DNA of 64,000 nucleotides from Chionoecetes opilio (lineage: Eukaryota > Arthropoda > Malacostraca > Decapoda > Majidae). Positions within the stretch are counted from its first letter, which is position 1; every line of letters begins with the position of its first letter. Shown here one piece after another: positions 24,134 to 36,113 of this stretch. The position numbers were made by a program, and so were the translations under genes. The stretch spans positions 111,001-175,000 of the forward strand of contig JACEEZ010002722.1 in the NCBI GenBank assembly GCA_016584305.1. The letters run 5' to 3'. The notes beneath the pieces were generated by a model. That model searched no databases. It was not told the DNA's origin and saw only the letters and a program-made list of their open reading frames with translations.

Positions 24134-27100
24134 ATGGGTGCGTCTGCGATTCCAATCATCCTTGTGACCCTATTTTGGGGTCTTGTAGGTATCGTGCTTC
24201 CCATAATCCTACCCAAGGGTCCAAACAGGAGGTAGGTAAAGCTGTCCACAGGTTTTAACGTATCATTAACTTACCTGTAGAATAACCCAGACGGTTTGTA
24301 GTGGTCGCCTGTCTAGCTTGTCTTTTTGGTATTTTGGTACTTTCAACCAGTAATTGAGTATGAGGTTAGAAGTACTCTTCTCGATATATTGGTAATTATG
24401 GAGGAGAGTTTCACGTTCGTTTTCAGAGACACCAACTACTTTTTCTTGGCCTACAATAGGTGCTTATTAGGTTTTTACACTAGGTACCGTAGGACCAGAA
24501 TTCCCTACACAATTGGGAGTATGGTTGGTATTATTCTAGTGTTTGCCCATACTCCCCCCTCTCCCACCAAACAAGCTTGGGGACCTGGGGGAATGCGGGA
24601 TATTTGGCTGGGGTACAAAATATGAGTTCTTCTTCTTCTTGTGACCTTAGTCGCTTAGTATCGCTTCATAGGTCCTCTTCCACTTCGTCTCCTTCGTTAA
24701 CAAAACTTGTTAACTCTTCCCCTGTTTATTTCACCTGGGAAAGACATTTTGATCAGTTTCTATTTTGTTCTTATCTCCCAACACTGCGTTAGGAACATTT
24801 TGGTAAGGCTTACAATACTTTCAGTTTCCTTTCTGTCCCCATACAGCCCTAACACCGTACACAGGGCCCCGTCTTTCTGCTCTAGTCTCCTGTCCCACTC
24901 CTCTCTGCCTAGGACTGTTACTATTGACGCTATAAGCTTTTCCCTCTGACTCCTATACTTGTTGCATTCCACAATGACATGTTCTACGGTTTCTTTCTCG
25001 CCTACCCTGCAGCTACAATTCTGGTTCTCCAATTCCCTGTTCCCTCCTTTGACTTCCAAGGTGCCTGTTCTTGCTTTATAGAGTAACTTACTCCCCCAGT
25101 CTCCTACATGCCAGGTCACCCCCTCTGGTTTCTGTTTCCACCTGTACCACTGCAACGTTGATTTCCTGGCCATTCCTTCCTGCCATTTAACTAGCCCATT
25201 TTTCTCAATTTTCTTTTTGATATCTATTATCTCCATCCTGTTCCATTCCTCTCCCACAGTTTCTCTCCTTTTCCATCTCTCTAGTTCCTTCTTCCAGGTG
25301 GAACTTGATCTATTTTCCTGGGATATTTTCTTTGCCCATCTATCTTTACTAAGTCTTTCAATTTTCTTGTGGAACACCAGTTTTCCTTTAATTATCCTTT
25401 CCCTGAAGGTGCTCCATCCCATGTCTCCCCTTATGGCCTCTACGGCCGTGCTCCTACAAGCTCCTAGTCCCCATCTGCCTACTATGTTCTGAGTCTTTTC
25501 CAAGTGCATGATGTCTCCTTCCCTGTACTGAGTCACTTCTGACCCATACAGGCAATGGGGTACAGCCACCCCCTTCCATAAACTCTTGCCTACCTCATAT
25601 TTATTAATGACTGTTACCACCATTTATAATCATACCTGTCATCCTCCTTGCCTTGCTTTCATTAAGTTTCCTCTGCTTTTCACCGCCTATCCCTTCCTTG
25701 TTTACTTCCATTCCTAGGTATACATACTTTTCTACTACTTCTAGGACATTATTCTGAAGCACCCACTGACTCCTACCTTCACTGTTAAACTCCATGACTT
25801 TACATTTCCTTTCACTCAACTTCAGGTCCCATTCCATTCCGTATGTGTTTGTTATGTGTAAAATTTCCTACATTTCATCCTTACTTTCATCATCAGCATA
25901 GGCCAGACATCCTAACTTCTCTCCTCCAATTGCTACTCCTTTACTTGACTTCCTGATTCTCACGATCAGTTCCTCTAAATACAGGTTAACTAATGTTGGG
26001 GAGATGACACATCCTTGTCTAACTCCTATATTATTTTCCATCTAGCCAGTTGTAATGTCACCTAGGGTAAATTTCACTTCGTTCCCTTCATACATGCTGT
26101 TTATTGCGTCCACCACCTTTGTATCTACTCCAATGTGTCTCAGTAATCTTATTAGCTTTCCTCTATTTACTGTGTCGTACGCCTTTTCGATATCTATAAA
26201 TACTAAGTAAAGCTCTTTCTTCTGGTGCTTGTTTCTTTCAATTATTTCTTTTAGTGTAAATGTATTTTCCATTCCACCTCTGCCTTTCCTGAACCCACTT
26301 TGCTCCTCTCCTAACATCTTGTTTTCCTCTATCCACAATTTCAATTTCTCATTAATAATCATTCCAAAAACCTTGGCTAGTATGTTCATGACAGCTATGG
26401 GCCTATAATTGGCTATGTCCTCCTTATCTTTTCCTCCTTTGTGAATTAGGGTCACTCTGCTCTTTTTCCAGTCCTGTGGCACGCAGCCTTGCTCCAGCAC
26501 TGTGTCACATATGTTATATATTGCCTGTTTTACCTTTTCTCCTCCATATTTAACAAACTCCCCTATGAGCCCATCTGTCCCTGCAGCTTTGCCGTTCTTC
26601 AAAGCTTTCAGTACCTTTTCTACCTCTCTAAGCTCAATTACTGTTTCCTCCATTTCTCTCTTGTCACTGTAGATCATAATGTTTTCCATTCCCTCTACTA
26701 CCATGTTCTTTCTAATTACTTTACTCCAGTACCCTTCTATTACTGATTTTATTTCATCCTCCTTCTCCGTATCTCTTCCCTCTATTTTCAGTTTAATTTT
26801 CTGGTTCATCTCCCGTCCACCGAGGTTTGTCTTTAATCTTTTCCATCCTTCCTTTTCCCTCTCTCCTCGGGGTAAACTGTTTAGTTTCTTTGCCTGCTGT
26901 TCCTCCCATGTAGCTATCTTTTTACTAATTAATATCTGTGCTACTTTTTTCGCATTCTTATATTGAGCCCATGCTCTCTCCCATTCTTGTCTATATTGGT
27001 CTCCTTCTTTTTCTATCAATTTCCTTAATTTTCTCCGTCTTCTATTTTCATTTTTCCTGTTTCTTAATGCTTGTTCTACCTCTTTATCCCACCCTCCTTT

Positions 27101-27410
27101 TAGTCTAGTTTAGTTTAAAATTTTGTTCCTCCTGTCTTGTATTTCTTCATTCCTATAGTATTTTTTGCCTCCTGCATCATTACCGTTTTAATGTCCTGCT
27201 CCCACGCTTCCATAGTTCTATTACCCTTCTCAGTTTCTCTACTCAACTTCTCATCAAGTTTTTGGCTGTACTCTTCCCAGTCACTGGGAAGAGTACAACG
27301 ACCAACAACCAACGGGCGAGGACCAACCATCAGAACCCTCAAGTGAACCTCCAGAGCCTACCATCCGAGCCCTGGGTCACCACTGCCTACAGGCGCTATA
27401 GGCACAAATG

Positions 27411-27465
<55 letters not shown>

Positions 27466-30400
27466 AGCATCTAGTATCTTCCATTTAGTCCTCCACTCTG
27501 TCTTCGCAACTTGCACTTTCAACCTATCTTTTCCACACGACACTCCTATCATGATGTGGTCTGAAATATCTATCTCCTCATTCTTCCATATCGTGCACTT
27601 ATGTTTCTCTATTTCTGTGTTTACTATTATGAAATCTATTGCTGATTCTGCTCCTCTATCTCTCCACGTCACTGGATCTTCTAAAGTTCTCCCAATTCTT
27701 GATTGTTAGATTGGCCTTTTCTGTAAAATCTAAAAGCATCTGTCCATTGATGTTTACTGGTGCACTATTTAGATCTATGTGCCCATTGAAATCACCCATC
27801 AGTATCCATTTTCTTTTTCCAACTCTCCTGTTTATTTCCATTAGTGCATCATAAAGTTTTCTGTTTTCTGCCCGGTTTACAACACCTTCAACACCCATGC
27901 ACACCACAGTCACCCACCATTCTTCCTTCCCATCTGTGATCCTGACTGTGATTATGTCTCCCTTGTTGTATCCTAGCTTATCTATTGTTTCCTTCTGCAG
28001 GTGCACCTCTGATATCTCCCTTCCTGCCTTCTCCCTCACAAGAACCCCAACACCTCCCTTCTTCTCACCTGTTTTCCTTCCTCTTCCTATGCCTAACCAT
28101 CCACCTTCCTGCCATTTTATCTGGTCATGCCATCCTGTTTCTCCTACTCCAACTACATCATATAATTTCGACTCACGCAACAAGATTCTCCACTTCCCTT
28201 CATTCCATCCTCGGGTGTTCAGGAAGGCAAATAGCGTCTGTCCTCTTCGGTCCTCTAGCTATTCTTCTTTCTTCTTCTCCCTGTACTGCGCCCACTCCAC
28301 GACGTTCCAGCCGGTCGTAACCACATAGTTTTTGAGTTAGGGGTGTTGAAAATATTCCCTAGATCCAGGGAAAATTCATTGGATTTCTTCCGAGTCCAGA
28401 GACGTGTGAACCTGACGATCCTCACAGAATGATGACCGAAGTGTCGAGAACCCCCCCAAACCCCCGCTAGGAGGCTAGGTTAGATTTGGTTAGGTTAGGT
28501 TAGATTTAGTTAGGTTAGGTTTGATTTGGTTAAGTTAGCTTAGGTTAGATTTGGTTAGGTTAGGTTAGGTTATCGGTGGGTCAAGTCCCCCGCTAGGTTA
28601 GGTTAATTTTGACTAGGCAAATTTCTCTAGATATAAGGAAATTACCCTAGATCTAGGGAATTTTACCCCCCCCCCCCCTACACAACTCTTAAATTACGTG
28701 TTTCCTACGCATAATTTGTTCCCCACCCGAAAACCACGCATTCCCACAGGTCCCCAAACTTGTTTGGGAGAAGTGTGAGAGTATGGGCAAACACTAGAAA
28801 TTTACGGTATGGTTTCTGTTTACCTTATTGGATTCTAAGGTATTATTCTAGCGTTTGCCCACACTCTCCCTTCGGTTATAATGGACGAGAACTGCGCGGT
28901 TGCTACCGCCGTTACAACTTATGTTGGTATTTTGGTACTTTCAACCAATAATTGAGTACGAGGTTATAAGTACTCTTTTTTTTCCTATGTATTTTTGGGT
29001 AAAAATTCGATAGTGGGCTTTCACCGATTTCGAAGCCGAAACTTAATTTCTTGAATAAAAGAAACTTTAATATCTCAAGTCTTGGCTGATTCCATGTTCA
29101 TGTTCACGACACAGTACGGTTCTTACTGACACCCCACTGAACACCTTGGGATTGTTTTCTTTAAGTTTTCTGGTAGTAACTTGTGATTCTAATTCACGCG
29201 TTATGTTACCAGGACGTTTGGTTGTTTTCCTTGGGCACCCTGGTCCTTTTCTTGAGAGATGTCATATTTACACTGCCCATTAATAGCACAAAACACTTGA
29301 AGTCTGAGAGATATCCAACACAAAAACACTCCATGTAGAAGGTCACAAGATGCAGACTTGAATTCTAATCAACGTCGCTTTCCCTTCACAGATATTGTGA
29401 CATAAGGTTTGCATTATTGTGACTTAAATACTCCACTCTCAAGAACACTATTAGTTTTTCACCATAATTATGTGCACTCGGATTTTAGGGGCCGTTCCAA
29501 AAATGTATAATGCTTAAGGGGGGGAGGGGGGTGCAGCCATGTGTTACATAACATTTTCAGATTTTTTAAAGAAAAACCTAAAGCTAATTTGCGGGTGTTT
29601 AGGCTAGACTTAGGCTTATATTATTGTATTTTTAAATAATGGAAGCCTACTAATTGGGGCGGGGGGTACTAGCTTGTGTTACATAATTTTCTAGGGGGGT
29701 CTGGACATGTGTGACAAGGCGTGACAAGGGGAGGAGGGGGTGGGGGAAAAATGACCCAAAAAAGCATTACATAATTTTTTAATGGCCCTTTTGTACACAT
29801 TATTTTGAGAAGCACTGTACAGTAGTTTACCACTTTCATTGTACAGTAACTTCTTGTTTATTCTAAATTATTTTGTGCTAATGTAATGTTACGTCACAAG
29901 ATTTTTGATATAAGTCTTTTTTTACCTATCTTCTCGTATCATCGCAATCATCTTGTATATCTGTAAATGTTAGTCTATCTGTCTGTCTGACTGTCTGTCC
30001 TCAAATATATTTTTCTTTTTCTGTTTCTATGTATATATATAATTATATACATGAATATACTTACCATGTGCTATTCTACTTGCAGTTTGATGCAGTGTGT
30101 GCTCATCACCACAGCGGTCTCTTGTTGGCTCTTGTGAGTTAAATTGGTTTTGTTGTACAGTAGCTTATCATATGTATTCAAAGCCATTAGAAGGCTGAAT
30201 AAGTAATAGGTTCGTGTTCTTGATACTACCTACATTACCATTTTCTGTCTCGTGAATGGGATTAAAAGTATACAGTCGAGGTCTCCATCAAATGCTACAT
30301 TTTCGTTCATCCAAACAATTTCATCAAACTGTTCTTATTTGAAAGTTTTGTAGCACGGACTATTCAAAGTAGCATGCTCAACTGTGAATAGTACATATAT

Positions 30401-30989
30401 ACATTATAGAAAGTTCTGGTTTAGGTAAAATTTCTCTCAATATATTAAGACATGAAGCAATGAGTTGAGTTGCCAGGTATTGCAGTCAGATCTGATTGCT
30501 TTGATATCTCTTGTCATCAAGTCTGACTGGATCTTTGCATGACATACTCATCTAATTCCCAATAAAAATATAGTTATTCTGATATTGCTGCTGAAGACCA
30601 TGAGAAAAGTTTCAGGATGAAACCGGGGCTGCATTCAGTAACACACCCCTCCACAATACTCTCCACATACCTATTGTCCCTCCTACTAAACTCTTCACAA
30701 TATACGTTTGTTTGGTTATATAATTGTACATATAATTGATCATACAATAAGGTATCTTTTTAAGATATTGTGAAAGACAAGTCATATGTATGTAAGATGT
30801 CAATTGATGTTAATAGTCCATAAGGACATGATTAATATATGCTCTATGGCTGTACAAAATAATAGTATAGATGAAGCTAATGTTTGTTTCAGTTGGCTAT
30901 GCTGCTATATGCACCAAATGAATCCCCTCATTGGACCGGCTCTGCACAATTCCACACTCATCTACTTTAATTGGCAGAGCCAATGGTAG
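24134..30989 (+). CDS. V-type H+-ATPase subunit e (V0 sector), complete, three exons
   Basis: Coding exons: 24134-24231, 30086-30133 and 30893-30989 (TAG). Junctions are AG/GT, phases agree, and the joined frame is 80 residues, the usual size for subunit e (ATP6V0E / insect VhaM9.7). It is a small hydrophobic membrane subunit of the V0 proton channel of the vacuolar ATPase. Exon 1 encodes the first membrane helix (PIILVTLFWGLVGIVLPIIL) and the PKGPN loop. Exon 2 and the start of exon 3 encode the second helix (CVLITTAVSCWLFWLCCY). QMNPLIGP then follows, the family signature. The ATG is the first in the exon and gives the expected MGA start. Intron 1 is 5.85 kb and contains nested transposons. 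Confidence 0.92.
24624..28317 (-). mobile_element. Non-LTR retrotransposon (APE endonuclease + RT), near full length but frame-broken
   Basis: Reading minus strand. The endonuclease at about 28240-27480 has NTRGW, GETGWHD, MGDFNGHI and SDHIMIGV, the conserved apurinic-endonuclease motifs. The RT at about 27340-25620 has GTDGLIGEFVKYG, NYRPIAVMN, QSGFRKGRG, FIDIEKAYDTVNR, RQGCVISPTL and the catalytic AYADD. The C-terminal region (25623-24760) carries a CSC...H...C zinc-knuckle-like motif. The 3' end is a short (AAG)n tail at 24624-24640. Breaks: frameshifts near 27668 and 25620, in-frame stops near 26042 and 25868, and a SINE at 27284-27462. Clade not assigned; C-terminal knuckle resembles I/Jockey-type elements. 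Inactive as read here. Confidence 0.9.
27284..27462 (+). mobile_element. 5'-truncated SINE with 52-nt poly(A), inside the LINE
   Basis: The body (GGGCGAGGACCAACCATCAG... then CAGGCGCTATAGG) matches the 3' part of the SINE at 51327-51785. It ends in an uninterrupted A run, 27411-27462. Without the insert, the LINE frame reads ILDAD-WEEYSQKL continuously. A short repeat (AGTCA) may be the target duplication. The first ~13 bp of the insert are the reverse complement of the flanking LINE sequence, making a 29-nt palindrome (27268-27296). Confidence 0.8.
29067..29261 (-). pseudogene. Tc1-like transposase N-terminal fragment
   Basis: An open 65-codon stretch reads GCPRKTTKRPGNITRELE, then VTTRKL and VSVRTVL. 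This is the layout of the second half of the paired-like DNA-binding region of Tc1/mariner transposases (GRPRKTT, I.RE, TT..L, VS..TV). The DDE catalytic part is missing and the frame ends in TAA. It lies in V-ATPase intron 1, downstream of the nested elements. Confidence 0.6.
29487..29791. mobile_element. Short MITE with ~26-bp inverted ends
   Basis: The left end GGGGCCGTTCCAAAAATGTA and right end (reverse complement AAAGGGCCATTAAAAAATTA) are imperfect inverted repeats, both continuing into TAATGC. Interior is G-rich with a repeated GTGTTACATAA block. No coding capacity. It lies in V-ATPase intron 1. Confidence 0.6.
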
Positions 30990-32310
30990 GAAAAGCACAC
31001 TTTCATGAATTAATCAAGTAGATATAAACAAAATTATGTTTTACTTCATGTAAAAAAGTGTTTTGGTATATACTGTAGTACTTCTGTGATTTACCTTAGC
31101 TAATTATAGTACATAGTGCGTTGTTCCTTAGATTTTATTTAATTACTAGTGTTCTATCTGCATCAGAGATATGTATTTGGCAGTTGATAGTGTTAGTATT
31201 ACTGTGTCCAGTTATATTAGGGGTGTATGAAGTCTGCTTTCACAGCTACAGGAATTTTTCTTGTTTGAATTTAATTTTACCCTCATACCAAGCTGAGAAT
31301 GCACTATGCCTTTTCATTTTCCAACGTGGGTGCAGTAGAGCCTAAACAGTCGGGAGGAGCAGATAACAATGATGTGTGATTTCCAAAGGTCCAATGCTGC
31401 TGTGTTTAACCCTTGAATACCGGGGGTTTAGGGGGAGGCTGTAGTATCCTGGGATGCATTAAGATTGAACAGATTAGAAAAATATGAAAAATGTGTAAAT
31501 GTGTTGAATTCACATTCAAGGACACAATATGCATTCAAAGACAAATATACGAAGAAAAATAACACATGATCACAGTTGAGTGACAAAAATGTGTGGGAAG
31601 TCTTGCGTGGAGTGCTGATGGTTGGATATGAGAGGCGATAGGGGATGATAGTGAGGAGATGGTTGTGATTCAAACTACAAATAAGTAATGATAATGAATG
31701 ATGCTGATCCGTTCCAAGGGGCATAACGTTATGCAGAACAACGTTATACGAATTGAATGTCTTGTTGGGAAAATTTAATTAGAACCTACCTTGCCCTAAA
31801 ACCCCCTTACCCTCTTGAAATGAGGTAAAAAAGATGATGTTTTAAGTATTTGATATTACTAGTTATAGTATGGTGAAAAATATTGCTTGTATTGATGGTA
31901 CTATATTTATATACTAGGATTATACTTTGTTCCTTAGAATTTACTTGAATCTCATTTCCACACTGTTCATTTTCATTCTTGTTTTCATACTTTCATTGTT
32001 TTCTCATAGGTACTACATTGCATTGCAAATCTTTTTCTGTCAAAAAACCTTAAATTATTTCATGATTAAGGTGGCTTAATTCGTGTGATCTTGTAAGCTG
32101 TATGCATTTCAAAATCCAAGAGTAGGTGTAACATTCCTTTATGATAAGTAATTATTGTCAGACAAATTTGAGTCCAGACACCTAAAAGTGGTATTGGCCA
32201 TCAAAAGACCTGTTACCTCTAGTCATGTAAGATATAGGAATTGTTGTGTCTTGTCGTAATGATTAAGAAAGTTAGTAGATAGTGCAGGTCTTCTGTATGA
32301 GAATGTATCC

Positions 32311-32344
<34 letters not shown>

Positions 32345-32560
32345 TATTTGCTTGAAATTGTTTAAATGAGGATTTTATCAGTAACTTGCAAATAAAATGT
32401 TGAAAGTTTGCAGGGAATAGCTTATTATCATTATATAATTTCCAATTGATAAGGATGTATGCATTTATTTAAGTCTGCAGTCTTATTCAGGCTTCATGAA
32501 AGATGGGTTGGTATCCAGAATTCTAGTTGTGCCAGCCTATATAGTATGGCTACAGTGATG
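30990..32560. other. V-ATPase subunit e 3' region and intergenic DNA
   Basis: AT-rich, with a (TA)n run at 32316-32341. The first several hundred bases probably include the 3' UTR. No further gene is seen. Confidence 0.4.
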
Positions 32561-32673
32561 TTGCAGGTTAGCAGGATCCCTGTTGACTAATTCATGTCTT
32601 CCAATCCAAATGCTCGATTATTATCACCTGAACCAAAGACTGCTGTATACAGTAGTCTTTGCCTCAACCTCTT

Positions 32674-32892
32674 CTATGCTGCCAGTTCCTCTTCAACACA
32701 CTGCCTCCATGTCTTCCTTGGCCTACCCGGGGGACGATAACCTGGCACTTCCACTCCAACAGTTCTCCCCAATGCCTCACCACCTTTTCTCCTCTGTCTG
32801 TCTCTCTGTGTCCCTGCTCCACCACTTTTGTATGTCATTACCTTTTCCCTGTCTTTGGGTGTTAGACTCCCTTTTGTCTCAACATCCCCCAT
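32674..32892 (-). mobile_element. RTE-like LINE 3'-end fragment
   Basis: The minus-strand frame ends RPPGRPRKTWRQCVEEELAA and stop. The GRPRKTW..C...D/E block is the usual carboxy terminus of RTE-type ORFs in invertebrates. It may be the same family as the fragment at 20598-20831, which ends just before this block. Confidence 0.6.
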
Positions 32893-33829
32893 CCTTAGCC
32901 CCTCGCCCCCCTGACCCTGCTACCTGTACTTCATCTCCTATCCTTGATCCCTTACCTCACACCCCTGATCCTCCTAACCCCTCTACTCCAGACGCTGCCA
33001 TCCCAACTATCATCACCCGCTGACCTCTTCACACTGTCTGTCCTCTACTGGTATTTTCATGGCTTCCGCTTCCACATTCAAGACCATCATCACCTTATTT
33101 TTTGCTATGAACTTCAAGTTCATAGCAAAAAACATGCCTCCAAAAAACTTTTCATACTCACCCCCCTGTCCCGATTCCCAATCATCATTTTATCTCCTAT
33201 CCCCATTCTATCTCTTCCTCTATGGAATATTCCTGTCCACGAGAAAACTTTGTTCAGGAAATAAAGCTTCCTTGTTCTTTTCCACCAGAAAACAGCCGAT
33301 GTTTCCCCCAACAGCAACACTACTCCCTCTCCCGAAATCTTTGTCCTGTGAATGTCCTCAACGAATTCCATGTTTTTGCCTGAATAATTTAATCTCCTTC
33401 CTCCAACAGATGCACATCCTTCATTTGATTTGACCATCCTGCTCTAACATCCCGTTCCTTTCCCCATCCCTCACCGTTTCTCTCTTCTATTTTCAAGTGT
33501 TGGCAATTTCATTTCTTGTTGTCCCTCTTGGGATAGATCCTTCAGGCACCATCTTTGTTACTATCGTTGGTATTTTTTTCAATTTCTTAATATTCTCTGT
33601 GTAGTGTTGTATTAAGGTGTGTTCAGACCGACAGACAGATTGAGGATAATGATGGGATATTCAAGCCAATGTTAACAAGTTTTGTAGTCTTACCTTCGTC
33701 TGCCAAGCATCACCTCTGCCATCCATCCCTTCACGGAGTCGATATAACAAGGTAACAGATGACCCATGTAATATTCACCCAGTTGTAGCATACCTACACA
33801 GCCTGAGCTATACTTGTGAAGTCATATTT

Positions 33830-34320
33830 TTCCTATGTATTTTTCTAATCTTCCTTAAACTAATGTACACTTCTTACTGCTGTTACTCCTTCTGGTAGTC
33901 CATTCCATGCATCCATACTTCCAAGAAGGAAGCTTTACTGATTTGTGTTATTCAAGTACCTTCCTTTTATTGATTTGTTCTTTCCATTTAAATATAGCCT
34001 TTTTTTCTCATTATAATAACAGGATTTCTTTGTCCAACTCTTCTAAGATATTAACCAATTCATATATGTACTGTAACAAAGTCTCCTCTGTTTTCTCTTC
34101 TTCATCAAGCTTCTTTTTCTCCTCTATAATAGGTATTTTTTAGTCACATCTAAGATATTAACCAATTCATACATGTATTGTAACAAAGTCTCCTCTTCTT
34201 CATCATCAAGCTTCCTTTTCTCCTCATAATAACAGGTATTTTTTGTCCACCTCTTCCAAGATATTAATCAATTTATATATGTACTGCATGTAACTAAGTC
34301 TCCTCTTTTACTTTTAAGTA
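33830..34320 (-). mobile_element. CR1-like LINE tail remnant with three ~108-bp tandem repeats
   Basis: At about 33840-33930 the minus strand encodes a broken WNGLP-like patch followed by VHxFKEDLKN, as at the end of CR1 ORF2. Next to it, 34018-34310 has three tandem copies of a unit containing AAGATATTAACCAATTCATA and ACAAAGTCTCCTCT. The tandem expansion appears to lie within the LINE-derived sequence. Confidence 0.55.
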
Positions 34321-34463
34321 ATGACAGTTTCAGTTTTTCATTTCTGTATATAAATAGGACAATACAGGTGACAAAAATATACTAGGTATACAAAAAATAC
34401 ATTTTATTACATGTATTAGAACATACATAATACATTCTCTGTTTATTGTTCTCAGTCTTCCCA

Positions 34464-34841
34464 TCACATTACAGCGAACCTCAAGTCTGCCGCTACACTT
34501 CCTAATCCAGATCCAAGTACTTCACGGGCAAGATCCTCTCCTCTCCCAGCAACTAGTCCGTCAGCGCTAACTTCAGCTATATGGGCATGTGGCACGCTAC
34601 CCTGAAACCGATCCTTCCCACTGAGTTGTATCTGTAAGAGATAATCCGGTGGGGAGGAGGCCAAGGAGGCGCCCACAAGATCCGTGGCTGGGACAAGTTG
34701 ATGTTTCCTGTCGAGAGTTGCTTGGTATGGGAAGAGAGCCTGCATGGGGACTCGCGCGTGGTGACCCCCGGGAGTGGCATCGTAGGGTGGGCGAGGTGAC
34801 GCTTTACCCCGGCGTATGCCCCCAATGATTGATTGATTCAC
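34464..34841 (-). CDS. Unrecognised 125-codon open frame (possible exon or repeat)
   Basis: A GC-richer island in AT-rich DNA carries an uninterrupted minus-strand frame with mixed, non-repetitive composition (GIRRGKASPRPPYDATPGG..., ending AADLRFAVM). No signal peptide, membrane segment or known motif is visible. It could be an exon, a retroposed fragment or part of a repeat. Coding status is uncertain. Confidence 0.25.
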   Translation of the reverse strand: MNQSIIGGIRRGKASPRPPYDATPGGHHARVPMQALFPYQATLDRKHQLVPATDLVGASLASSPPDYLLQIQLSGKDRFQGSVPHAHIAEVSADGLVAGRGEDLAREVLGSGLGSVAADLRFAVM

Positions 34842-35262
34842 TGCTACATTTCACAACAGTATTTTACGTAAGTGTTCTACTCCAGATATTTTTCATACGC
34901 AGTTTTATATTTATGTAGTTTGAGGGTGACATAATGTAAAGAAAACGGGCACGGAAGAATTTTATTGACCATGTTGGTAAAGAAACTTGATTGAAAGGTA
35001 ATTTTTAGGAAATGGTTTATGACTTAAGGGTCATTATTTCAGATACTTGTTAGGGCAGCTTGAACACTATCGGGTTGTAAGACACTTTTAATCAAGTAAT
35101 TTGTATTTGTGTACATGTAACTGGTTCTATTGATAGTAGGATATAGAACGCTGCAAATCCCGAATGCTAATGTCGACCATTCATTGTAAATTGTTGTGAT
35201 TAACTTGTTTACTCAATGTTTTCCTTGTAATCATGTTTTTCATATAACGCTCATATAACAGG

Positions 35263-35328
35263 AACTACCACATATAGGTCTCGCGGCCTCTTTTAGCTTC
35301 CTTATTTTCTTATGTTCTTATAACTAGC
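35263..35328 (+). mobile_element. Solo 3' tail of the CR1-type LINE found at 61724-62470
   Basis: CAGGAACTACCACATATAGG through CTTATTTTCTTATGTTCTTA matches the reverse complement of the 3' end at about 61724-61788. The copy is so 5'-truncated that only the tail remains. Confidence 0.7.
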
Positions 35329-35831
35329 ATAAAGGTGTCGGGCAATGAAGCAAATAATTAGACAGAATTTTCCAAGACAAGGATTTAGGAGGTGGGTAAA
35401 ATGTGTGGGGTGGATTTATTCTCTCTCTCTCTTCAGCGTTAAATTGTTATGTCTACATCAGTGGTTCTCAGTCTTGGTCACATGCCTTGCCTTCTGATCC
35501 CATGCAGGTTTCATCAGTTCCTTCCCCATTCTAGATTGTCAAAAGGCTGTTTTTCACCATGTGGGAAGGGCTTGAACGAGTTCAGTTTTGAGTCAAAAGT
35601 GACTGTAGTAAATGCATCGTGTTTTATGGCAATTGCTTAGCACCGTTTGTGCCAAAAATCAGAAACTAATTTCACTCGATAATCTGAACCAATTTTATTT
35701 ATTGAAGTGAATGTAAAGAACTTTGAAATATCAATCAAATAACTATTTTACAAGTAAGAATTAAAGACAGCCGCTATCTCATTACACATCCATAGCACAT
35801 TACAGTCTATTAACTTTCTTTTCCCCCACAG

Positions 35832-36019
35832 GGTTGCAAGGTGGCAGCAGCTCACTGGCTGTAACATCCGGTGACCATCAGTTGGCGGCGCTGCACCCTT
35901 CACAGACACCCCCAGGCAGAGACTCCCGTGTGGCAGGACAGACTTCTGCACCGGCGGACCGGCTCCGCTGGCAGAAAAAAAAGGTCTCACTTTTCTGGTG
36001 TTCTCAACCTGTTTTGTAA
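35832..36019 (+). CDS. Exon-like open frame, copy 1 of a tandem pair
   Basis: After a strong pyrimidine tract and acceptor (TTTTCCCCCACAG), the frame is open to TAA. It encodes a Ser/Gly/Pro-rich peptide including TSGDHQLAALH and TPPGRDSRVAGQ. The same acceptor and frame recur at 36492. It could be a terminal exon of an unidentified gene or part of a repeat. No domain recognised. Confidence 0.3.
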
Positions 36020-36113
36020 GATACCATTGCCTTTTTTGAATAATTTTTAAGCTTTGCTAATTGTAGCAATCAAATAATGGACTTTATATTTGAGCTATGA
36101 TGGCCTGATAAAT

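Larger units (their letters stand above)
24527..28806. mobile_element. DNA element (same family as 46870-47521) interrupted by a LINE
   Basis: The left end GGTATTATTCTAGTGTTTGC and the right end ...GGGCAAACACTAGAAATTTAC pair as terminal inverted repeats (~95 bp). They are flanked by a perfect 8-bp duplication, GTATGGTT (24519-24526 and 28807-28814). Remaining element DNA is at 24527-24623 and about 28318-28806. It matches, inverted, the intact copy at 46870-47521, including a TTAGG-rich stretch (28473-28600). The LINE accounts for the rest. It lies in intron 1 of the V-ATPase gene. No transposase is present; superfamily uncertain. Confidence 0.85.

Noticed and set aside
35459..35480. hAT-like end CAGTGGTTCTCAGTCTTGG
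   Set aside because: No matching inverted end or duplication could be found downstream.
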